NCBI RefSeq assembly: GCF_003667565.1
Contig: NZ_RCUX01000012.1
Coordinates: 49,978 to 113,977 of the forward strand
Origin: Mycetocola tolaasinivorans
GTDB taxonomy: Bacteria; Actinomycetota; Actinomycetes; Actinomycetales; Microbacteriaceae
Length of the DNA stretch: 64,000 bases
Direction: 5' to 3'
Shown here piece after piece: positions 39,594 through 46,435 of this stretch. The position numbers and the translations under genes are program-made. The notes below the pieces were generated by a model, which had not been told where the DNA came from, ran no database searches, and saw nothing but the letters and a program-made list of their open reading frames with translations. Positions within the stretch are counted from its first letter, which is position 1. Each line of letters opens with the position of its first letter.

Positions 39594-40730
39594 CTATACG
39601 GTCGCGCTGAACCGCAGGATCGCGGCGGCCCCGGTCTCGTCGGGGAGGTCTGCGGCGCGGACGGCCCAGACCTTCGCACCGCTGAGCAGCGAGCGGCGCA
39701 CGACCTCGTCGATCACGCCGTAGGCGTCCGGGGTATCGCCTCGATCAAGGGTTACGGCACCGGAGTTTTCATCCACGGTGCCGGGGAGCACATAGTCGAA
39801 ATCAACAACCAGGGTCTCGACGGCACCAAACGTGGCGGCCCGGGCAATGGCATCGATCTCGGTGGTGGTGCGGCCTGCGGAGACCAGACCGTTGAAGCGG
39901 TCGCGCTCGGCGGCGACGCGTTCGGCGTAGCGGCGATCCAGGATTGGGCGGGCCCGGGTATCGAGCTCGCCGGGGGTGAGGGGGTCGGGGTTGCCCTCGA
40001 TGACCTCGGCGAGGAGGTTCGGGTAGCTGTTGACCGAGGGGTAGATGCCGAGCAGGGGCTCGGTGGTTGCGAGGATCAGCGGGGTACTGCGCCCGGACAG
40101 GAACGGACGAAGTGCCTTGTCTACCGCGCGGGCGTACTGGCGCAGCCGCACCTTCTTGCCCTCGGAACCCTCGATCTTTCCGTTCGGCGCGCGCCCCGAA
40201 ATCGAGGGCACCGCGAGTGCATCGATGGCGTCCGTGGGCAGGTTGGGCACCGTGACCTCGTGGGCCGGGGCATCGGCGGTGACCTCGATCAGGCGGGCCG
40301 CGTTCTGCGAGAGTGCCAGCACGAATGCGGTGTGCGGGAACGTAACCGCGCGCAGGAGCGGCTTGAGGTGGAAGCGATCGGACACCTCTACCGAGTTTGA
40401 GAGGCGGTTGGGCAACCGGAACGTGCGCAGCGAGGTGGGCGTGATGTAGGCCGCGATGCTGTGCGAGAGGTGACGCCAGAACGGGGTGTCCTGAAGGATG
40501 TCGTTGATCTGCTCGGTGAGGCCCGCAATGAGTTCGCGGCCCTCGCCATCGGGATGGGCGGCGCGAAAGCGCTCGAGTGCGGCCTTGGCGAGGTTTTCGA
40601 ACTCGACGGGAGCGGATTCGTTTTGGGCGGGCACCGGGCTGGTGCGTAGGAAGAGGGACACGCTTCCCGGCGCACGGGCCGTTGCCAGGGTGACGATCTC
40701 AGATTGGGTCGGAATGTCGGTGTGTATCAA
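39594..40730 (-). CDS. Bacterial archaeo-eukaryotic release factor-like protein (baeRF family)
   Basis: The 378-residue protein resembles the baeRF group of eRF1/Vms1-like proteins. It starts IHTDIPTQSEIVTLATAR, typical of the actinobacterial family often labelled family 3, has a middle RNase H-like region (LALSQNAARLIEVTAD), and ends with an L7Ae/Pelota-like region (VVRRSLLSGAKVWAV). Some eRF1-like proteins cleave peptidyl-tRNA or act in ribosome quality control; the bacterial families are largely uncharacterised. TTG 40730 is chosen because GGAG lies 7 nt upstream; an in-frame start further out lacks this. It stands next to a FusB-like EF-G-binding protein gene, also a translation factor. 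Confidence 0.72.
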   Translation of the reverse strand: MIHTDIPTQSEIVTLATARAPGSVSLFLRTSPVPAQNESAPVEFENLAKAALERFRAAHPDGEGRELIAGLTEQINDILQDTPFWRHLSHSIAAYITPTSLRTFRLPNRLSNSVEVSDRFHLKPLLRAVTFPHTAFVLALSQNAARLIEVTADAPAHEVTVPNLPTDAIDALAVPSISGRAPNGKIEGSEGKKVRLRQYARAVDKALRPFLSGRSTPLILATTEPLLGIYPSVNSYPNLLAEVIEGNPDPLTPGELDTRARPILDRRYAERVAAERDRFNGLVSAGRTTTEIDAIARAATFGAVETLVVDFDYVLPGTVDENSGAVTLDRGDTPDAYGVIDEVVRRSLLSGAKVWAVRAADLPDETGAAAILRFSATV

Positions 40731-40929
40731 CTGGGTACTCCACTTCTTTCGAGCCGAGGGCAATCGGCCCCGATCCGGAGCCGCACTGCCCGTGTCCTGG
40801 CACTCTATGTTGCGCCACCGCGCGGCACAAGGGTCGAGACGGGTTATGTATAGGATTCGGTGAATTGGCGACCTGTGGAAAAGCTGCGAACGGGGTAGAA
40901 CGGTTCCCCACGAGGCGGTCTACAGGGTG

Positions 40930-40935
40930 TAGACT
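40930..40935 (+). promoter_or_regulatory. -10 element TAGACT, leaderless arrangement before a short frame
   Basis: TAGACT, six bases (GATCTC), then ATG at 40942. This is the same geometry as in front of dnaX, tdk and others. Confidence 0.65.
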
Positions 40936-40941
40936 GATCTC

Positions 40942-41034
40942 ATGTTTACGATACGGATCCCGCGCCTGGCCGGCGCGGAGCGAGGAGTGTCCGGCGCCCA
41001 TCGCGCTGGACCGAGGGCCTGTCCCGGGCGGTAG
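40942..41034 (+). CDS. Leaderless 30-residue leader peptide (candidate)
   Basis: ATG at the precise leaderless distance from a TAGACT element opens a 30-codon frame (starts MFTIRIPRLAG, Arg-rich) ending in TAG at 41034. There are 47 bp to the start of the FBP gene. It has no similarity I recognise. The position suggests a regulatory leader peptide for the downstream gene: the only visible promoter transcribes both. Alternatively it could simply be an untranslated leader in which the ATG is coincidental. Confidence 0.5.
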   Translation: MFTIRIPRLAGAERGVSGAHRAGPRACPGR

Positions 41035-41081
41035 CGCGCCACAAATCCCGTTCAGTATCGAAAACGAAAGAGACTCAGTTC

Positions 41082-41573
41082 ATGAAGGAACTACAGGAAA
41101 AAGAAATCCGCGCCGCATTTGTAAACACCACGCAGGGCGAGCGAAAGAACATCGTCATGCCAGCGCATCTCGGCGAGATCAACTGGGAAACCCTCACCTA
41201 TCTCGGGTGGCGTGATCCCAAGAACCCGCTGCTCGGCTTCATCGTCGCCGAGGTGGATGGTGAACCCGTGGGCATCATGCTGCGCCAGACCGAAACCCGT
41301 CCGCGTTCGCGCGCGCAGTGCTCCTGGTGCGAGGACGTTCATCTCCCCAACGACGTCGTTTTCTTCTCCGCCCGCCGTGCCGGTCGTGCCGGGCGCGCCG
41401 GTAACACCGTGGGCACCCTGGCCTGCGAAGAATTCAACTGCAATCGCAACGTACGGGCGCTCCCCGCACTCGCGTACGTGGGGTTCGATCGCGAGGCCGA
41501 ACGCGAGCGTCGAATCGCCTCCCTGCAGAAGCGCGTGAGCGCCTTCGCACGCGGGATCCGAGACTCGGAGTAA
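41082..41573 (+). CDS. FBP domain protein, FusB-like EF-G-binding zinc protein
   Basis: The 163-residue protein has an N-terminal helical part and a C-terminal treble-clef zinc finger with C80, C83, C115 and C120 (CSWC and CEEFNC). This is the FusB/FBP architecture. FusB-type proteins bind elongation factor G and release it from fusidic-acid-stalled ribosomes; chromosomal homologues in actinobacteria have unknown roles. The ATG follows GAAAGAGAC, a weak ribosome binding site. Upstream lies the leaderless short frame at 40942. Convergent with nnrD, with only 12 bp between the stops. Confidence 0.8.
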   Translation: MKELQEKEIRAAFVNTTQGERKNIVMPAHLGEINWETLTYLGWRDPKNPLLGFIVAEVDGEPVGIMLRQTETRPRSRAQCSWCEDVHLPNDVVFFSARRAGRAGRAGNTVGTLACEEFNCNRNVRALPALAYVGFDREAERERRIASLQKRVSAFARGIRDSE

Positions 41574-41585
41574 CGCGGAGAGCCG

Positions 41586-42509
41586 CTACGCGCCGGGCTC
41601 AAGCACCCGGGCGACGGTGGGTGCCAGCGCCCGGGCGAGGTCGAGTGCGAGGAGCGGGCCTCCGGCCGAGGCTCGCTCTGCCGCCAGGGCGTGCAGGTGC
41701 GCCCCGGCTGCGGCGGCGTGGGCAAGCGCATCGTGGGTGAGGGGTGTTCCCCGGCCAGAATCCTCGGACCGGGTGGCCTCCGCACCGGCGACCAGCGCCG
41801 CGATCACTCCGGCCAGTACGTCTCCGGTGCCCGCGGTAGCGAGCCAGGCGGTGGCCGGCGGCAGCCGGGTGACGGCCCCGTGCGGGGTAACGATGACCGT
41901 GTGAGCGCCCTTAACGAGCACGGTGGCTCCCCAGCGCTCGGCGGCGAGTGTGCCGGCCTGCGCCGGGTGATCCTCGATCCACGCGCGGGCAGCGTCGGGA
42001 GATTCCGGGATCGCGGGAAACGGCTCGTGGGCCTCGGTCAGTAACCGGGCTAGTTCACCCGCATGCGGGGTAATCAGGACGGGCCCGGCGGAGGGAACAT
42101 TCGCCGTGGGAAGTGTTGTCACCAGGTGAAGGGCCCCGGCATCAAGAACACCGGGTATGCCCGCGGCGAGAGCGGATGCGAAGGCTCGGGCATCCTCCCC
42201 GTCGGGGTCGACCGATGCCATGCCCGAGCCCAGCAGCAGGGCCTGGATTCTTCCGGGTGCCGTGACCGCCTCCGGGCGGCGCGCGAGCACGTAACCCGCG
42301 GCTTCGGAGGAGCCGAGGTAGCGCACCATCCCGACGCCGGTGTGTAGCGCAGCCTCTACCGAGAGCACGGCCGCGCCCGGATAGAGCGCCGAGCCGGTTC
42401 GTATGCCGAGCACCCCGCGCCGGTACTTATCGTCTCGCGCGGTGGGTACGCGGATCGCCCGTCGGGTGTCCGCGATCGTCCAATCGGGGAGGGGAGGGGG
42501 AGTGCTCAT
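41586..42509 (-). CDS. nnrD: ADP-dependent NAD(P)H-hydrate dehydratase
   Basis: The 307-residue enzyme repairs hydrated NADH/NADPH. It is a ribokinase-like YjeF C-terminal domain: VLITPHAGELARLL, VLVKGAHTVIVTP, and the catalytic/phosphate loop GTGDVLAG. The epimerase (YjeF N-terminal) half is absent, as is common in actinobacteria where nnrE is separate. ATG 42509 is preceded by GAAGGAA; an extension to 42578 has no ribosome binding site. Confidence 0.88.
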   Translation of the reverse strand: MSTPPPLPDWTIADTRRAIRVPTARDDKYRRGVLGIRTGSALYPGAAVLSVEAALHTGVGMVRYLGSSEAAGYVLARRPEAVTAPGRIQALLLGSGMASVDPDGEDARAFASALAAGIPGVLDAGALHLVTTLPTANVPSAGPVLITPHAGELARLLTEAHEPFPAIPESPDAARAWIEDHPAQAGTLAAERWGATVLVKGAHTVIVTPHGAVTRLPPATAWLATAGTGDVLAGVIAALVAGAEATRSEDSGRGTPLTHDALAHAAAAGAHLHALAAERASAGGPLLALDLARALAPTVARVLEPGA

Positions 42510-42614
42510 GCCGTTCCTTCCGCGTGACTCGGCCCACGGGCCGAGCGGCCCTTGTGGTGCACCCACGCTAGCGCACAAAGTCGCTGGTCGCGCGGGCGTG
42601 GACGCGAACCGGCA

Positions 42615-42649
42615 AACGGGGCCCGGAGGAAGATCCTCCGAGCCCCGTT
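42615..42649 (-). terminator. Terminator of the GH16 glucanase gene
   Basis: AACGGGGCCCGGAGGA and TCCTCCGAGCCCCGTT form a 16-bp stem with one G-T pair; on the minus strand it ends in a short T-rich tail. Confidence 0.75.
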
Positions 42650-42664
42650 CAGGAGTGCGAAACC

Positions 42665-45400
42665 CTAGGGGCGTTCCGCACGGCTGAGGTAGGTGCGGCG
42701 TGCGGCGAACACGACTCCCACACCACCCAGCACGAGGAGCAGGGCGATGAGTCCCTGCGGTCCGGCATTGCCCGCACCGGTTTCGCTCAGTGCGGTGCCT
42801 CCGCCCGTGGCCGACGGGGAGGGCGTCGCGGTCACGGGGGTGGTGGTGGGCTCACCGGGGTTATCCGTCGGCTGACCCGGGGTGGCGGTGGGCTCGCTCG
42901 GGGTGGCCGTCGGCTCGCCCGGGGTAACCGTCGGCTTGGTGGTGGGCTCGCCCGGCTTGGTGGTCGGCTTGACCGGGGGCACGGTCGGCTTCACGGTGGG
43001 TTCGCTCGGGGTGACGGTCGGGGTGGTCGGGGTGGTGATGGGGTCCGCGATGGTCAGCTTGCCCGATCCCTCCGACTGGTAGACGCGCACGTAGTCCACG
43101 AGCATCTGTGCCGGGAACTGGGTGTCCGCGTTCGGGCTACCCGGCCAGTCGCCACCCACGGCGAGGTTCAGGATGATGTAGAACTCCTGGTCGAAGACCC
43201 AGGCCTTGTCGAGGGTGTTTTCGACGTGGTCACGGGTGACGGTGTAGACCTCGTTGCCGTCCAGCAGGAAGGTGATCTTCTCGCTGTTCCACTCGGCCGC
43301 CCAGACGTGGAAGTCCTTGCTCAGGTTTGTCTTGTCGGGCAGGGTGTAGGCGCCACCCTGTCCGCCCATTCCCGAGTAGCCGGGACCGTGTACGGTTCCG
43401 TGGGTTTCCTCGGGCGCGTGGCCGAGCACCTCCATGATGTCGATCTCACCGTTGTTCGGCCAGGGGCGGCCGTCCAGGAAGGAGGAACCCATCATCCAGA
43501 ACGCGGGCCAGAGACCCTTGCCCTCGGGAACCTTGACGCGGGCCTCGAAGCGGCCGTACTGGGCGTGTACCTTGTGCGAGGTGTTCAGACGTCCGGAGGA
43601 GTAGAACTTGGCTCCGTGGAAGTCCTCGACCTTGGCTTCGACGATGAGGTTTCCCTTGCCGTCGTGGCGCACGTTGTTGGTGTCGGCGGTGTAGAGCTGG
43701 AGCTCGGCGTTGTTGTTGTCGCCGGCCTTGGCCGTGTGGTCGAGGGTCCAGTTGTGGGGGTCCGCGCCGCTACCGGCGGTGCCGTCAAACTCATCGCTCC
43801 AGACGAGCTTGAGGTTGTCGAAATCGGGGTCCTTCGGCAGCTCCGGCGGTGCGATGGGGTCGCCGCCGGTGCCATACACGCGGAACTCGTAGATCGAGTA
43901 GCCGAACTTCTGGCCGGCCCAGACGATCGGGCGATCGTTCATGGTGACGCGAACAAAGCGGCCCTCGGTGGGGTCAATGTTGATGACCTCCTTGCCGCCC
44001 TGGCCGCCGATGGTGCGGTAGACGAGGTTCCACGGACCGTTCTCGGAGTCTGCGATCTCGATGTCGTAGCCCTTGGCGTAGGCGTTTTCCCAGCGCAGCG
44101 CGATCTGGTTGATCTCGGCGGTCTTGCCGAGGTCTACCTGAACCCAGGCGTTATCCGACCAGTCCTTTTCGGCGACCGACCAGCGTGAGGAGAGGTCCAT
44201 GTCGAACATCTTGTCCACGGTGCAACCCGGGCACTGCGGGTCATCCTGGCTCGAGGAGGCCTTACCCGGCTTCTGGTAGCTCAGCAGTCCGCCCGGGCCC
44301 TTGCCCTCGGCGTGCTGCTCGGCGATCTCTTCGCGATCGTGGCCGTAGACCTCGAACTCCCAGATGGACACACCGTAGGTCGGCTGCAGACGCTCCTGCG
44401 CGGTGAGGCGTACGAAGCGGGCGCGCGGGCTGGTGTCACCCTTGATTTCGTCGCGGTTGGCGTTTTGCTTGGAACCGCTCGCGTAAGGGGTCCAGGTCCA
44501 GCCGTTTACCGAGGTATCGATGGTGTACTTCGTGGCGTAGGCACCCTCCCAGTCGATGCCCAGGGCATCGATGATGTAGGTGGCGCCGAGGTCGATGGAG
44601 ATCCACTCGTTGTCGGCGTTGTTACTCGACCAGCGGGTGCCGTTCGGGCCGGCACCGATACCGTCGGTGACGTTCTTCGCGGGGAAGTCGGGGTTCTGCA
44701 CGGAGGAGGCGCTGGCCTTTGCCCCGCGGGACACGAGGGTTCCGAGATCGGTTTCGATCGGCCCTGCGGTGGGGGTGCTCCCCGGGGTGGTCGCGGTCGG
44801 AGTCGGGGTGGGAGTGGGCTGCGCGGGCAGCGGAGTGCAGCCGTGGCCGTAGCCATCAACGCTGTACAGCGAGATGCCGTAGGGCATGAACCCGCGCTCG
44901 TCTCCGGTCACCCGCAGGAAGCGGATCGCGTCCTTTTCCTCGAGGTTGGGGTCGACGCGTACGTCGTCACTGGGAGCGTCCGGGGTGGCATCCGCGGTGA
45001 TGTGTGAGATCTTGCCGGCTCCGGTGGCGGTTCCGGTCGCGAGCGTCTCCCAGTCCGTGTTGTTGGTCGAGCCAGAGATGGTGTACTTGCTCGCAAACGC
45101 ACCCTCCCAGTTCAGATCAACGCGGTCGATGATGCAGGTTTCCGCGAGGTCTACGGTGACGGACTGGTTGTCTTGGCCGAGGCTGGACCAGCGGGTGGCG
45201 GGATCTCCATCGGTCACGTAGGACGCAAAGAACTGATCCTGGACGGTCGTAGCTTCGGCTGTTTTGCCTGCGGTGACCAGTCGTGAGGATTCGGCGGCGG
45301 CGGGTAGGGCCAGGGTGAGGGTGCCGGCCCCCACCATGGTGAGACCGACGGTGCCGGCGATGATCGCCCGGATTCGGCCCGGTGGGGAACTGAAACGCAT
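42665..45400 (-). CDS. Secreted GH16 beta-1,3-glucanase with three discoidin domains and a sorting signal
   Basis: The 911-residue protein has a signal peptide (cleaved near ALPAAAE). Three F5/8-type C (discoidin) domains follow at about 35-190, 225-355 and 375-525. The GH16 domain (about 540-790) carries the catalytic GEIDIMEVLG and LAVGGDWPG; together with WPAFWMMG this points to laminarinase/endo-1,3-beta-glucanase. A Pro/Thr-rich spacer of xPTxTPGEPT repeats leads to LSETG, a hydrophobic helix and a basic tail, a sortase signal. The role is to cut fungal or algal beta-glucans from the cell surface. ATG 45400 is favoured over 45406 because AAGGAG is 6 nt upstream. Confidence 0.9.
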   Translation of the reverse strand: MRFSSPPGRIRAIIAGTVGLTMVGAGTLTLALPAAAESSRLVTAGKTAEATTVQDQFFASYVTDGDPATRWSSLGQDNQSVTVDLAETCIIDRVDLNWEGAFASKYTISGSTNNTDWETLATGTATGAGKISHITADATPDAPSDDVRVDPNLEEKDAIRFLRVTGDERGFMPYGISLYSVDGYGHGCTPLPAQPTPTPTPTATTPGSTPTAGPIETDLGTLVSRGAKASASSVQNPDFPAKNVTDGIGAGPNGTRWSSNNADNEWISIDLGATYIIDALGIDWEGAYATKYTIDTSVNGWTWTPYASGSKQNANRDEIKGDTSPRARFVRLTAQERLQPTYGVSIWEFEVYGHDREEIAEQHAEGKGPGGLLSYQKPGKASSSQDDPQCPGCTVDKMFDMDLSSRWSVAEKDWSDNAWVQVDLGKTAEINQIALRWENAYAKGYDIEIADSENGPWNLVYRTIGGQGGKEVINIDPTEGRFVRVTMNDRPIVWAGQKFGYSIYEFRVYGTGGDPIAPPELPKDPDFDNLKLVWSDEFDGTAGSGADPHNWTLDHTAKAGDNNNAELQLYTADTNNVRHDGKGNLIVEAKVEDFHGAKFYSSGRLNTSHKVHAQYGRFEARVKVPEGKGLWPAFWMMGSSFLDGRPWPNNGEIDIMEVLGHAPEETHGTVHGPGYSGMGGQGGAYTLPDKTNLSKDFHVWAAEWNSEKITFLLDGNEVYTVTRDHVENTLDKAWVFDQEFYIILNLAVGGDWPGSPNADTQFPAQMLVDYVRVYQSEGSGKLTIADPITTPTTPTVTPSEPTVKPTVPPVKPTTKPGEPTTKPTVTPGEPTATPSEPTATPGQPTDNPGEPTTTPVTATPSPSATGGGTALSETGAGNAGPQGLIALLLVLGGVGVVFAARRTYLSRAERP

Positions 45401-45470
45401 CAACATACTCCTTCGTGTGTTGGTCGCTCGCCGTAGGGGGCTCCGTCTGTCGGAGATGAACGAGCGGTTA

Positions 45471-45492
45471 ACTTACTAACAGAACAGTAAGT
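45471..45492. promoter_or_regulatory. Inverted repeat upstream of the glucanase gene
   Basis: ACTTACT and AGTAAGT form 7-bp arms around 8 bases, overlapped by a second palindrome GTAA-GTAG-TTAC at 45487-45498. The region is AT-rich, about 70 bp before the glucanase start, and is a candidate operator. Confidence 0.45.
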
Positions 45493-45546
45493 AGTTACAC
45501 AAGCGGAATTATGAAAATGGCCCCCGACTGGGGGGTTTGTGATGCA

Positions 45547-46341
45547 CTAGTTGCGTAGGGCGGTCACAAAGCCCGTGTGTCCGGTGCCCGCAACCGCGAA
45601 TCCCTCAACCAATGCGCGCTCCGCGAAGCGTGCGGCCGCGGTCTCGGGGCGTTCATTCGGGTCTGGAAGCGGAATCGTTTCCGGCGATAACCCGCGCGCG
45701 CTCGCCCCGGGCCAGATGATCGCCGTGACGTTGTCCGTGGGCTCGGGGAGCTGAGCCCCGATCAGGACAAATCGCTGGTCGAGGTGGGTGGATGAGACGC
45801 GATCGATGGGGTCGATCTCGGCCTCGCCCAGCGTAATCACGAGATCGGGGTGGTTGTTCAGCGCGGCGGAGAGCGCGAGTTCGGCCTCGTGGGCGTCGGC
45901 GGCCACCGCGGCGAGGTCCAGCACGGTGAGGTCTCCGCCGGTACGCGCGATAACCCCGTCGAGCGCAGCGCGCAGGGCGGGTTGATCCCGCCCCGTTCCG
46001 ACCAGCAGGACGCGCGGGGAGGCGGGGAGATCTGCGATGGCATCGGCCAGGGGCTCGACGGTTGACCCGGGGGTGGGTAGGCGCTCGTTCTCGCCCGTTG
46101 CCGCTCCCCGCTGGGGCATGGCGGTTGCGGATCCCGGGTGACCGGATGCGCCCTCCTGCTGCGCGATGGTGGGCGTCGCCGGTGCCGGCACCGCGCAGCC
46201 GGTGAGTCCGCCGCCCACGCCCAGCGCGAGCCCGGTCGCGAGGAGGAGAACCGCGGATCGCGAGGTAGTCCGGCGGAATCGTTTACTCGCACCCGGCCGC
46301 GATTGGACGGAGACCGGGGTGAGGGAGCGCAGCGCTGACAT
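45547..46341 (-). CDS. Putative lipoprotein with a periplasmic-binding-like fold
   Basis: The 264-residue protein has a long basic N-terminus and a lipobox GLTGC (C49), so it is predicted to be lipid-anchored outside. The mature part alternates hydrophobic strands and helices (RVLLVGTG, LTVLDLAAVAADA, PDLVITLGEAEID, FVLIGAQLP), like one lobe of a type 1 periplasmic-binding or BMP lipoprotein. It is too short for a complete two-lobe binding protein and no transporter is adjacent. Function unknown. The start is uncertain: no clear ribosome binding site is seen. Confidence 0.6.
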   Translation of the reverse strand: MSALRSLTPVSVQSRPGASKRFRRTTSRSAVLLLATGLALGVGGGLTGCAVPAPATPTIAQQEGASGHPGSATAMPQRGAATGENERLPTPGSTVEPLADAIADLPASPRVLLVGTGRDQPALRAALDGVIARTGGDLTVLDLAAVAADAHEAELALSAALNNHPDLVITLGEAEIDPIDRVSSTHLDQRFVLIGAQLPEPTDNVTAIIWPGASARGLSPETIPLPDPNERPETAAARFAERALVEGFAVAGTGHTGFVTALRN

Positions 46342-46378
46342 GGGAGTTCCTGACGGGGAGAAGAACGGGATGAGTGGG

Positions 46379-46419
46379 GCGGGGTGGCCGCGGAAGAACA
46401 GTTTCCGTGGCCACCCCGC
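46379..46419 (-). terminator. Stem-loop after the surface phosphoesterase
   Basis: GGGGTGGCC and GGCCACCCC with CGGAA/TTTCCG form a long imperfect stem. No T tract follows. Confidence 0.5.
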
Positions 46420-46435
46420 CTGCGGTGCCGCGAGG

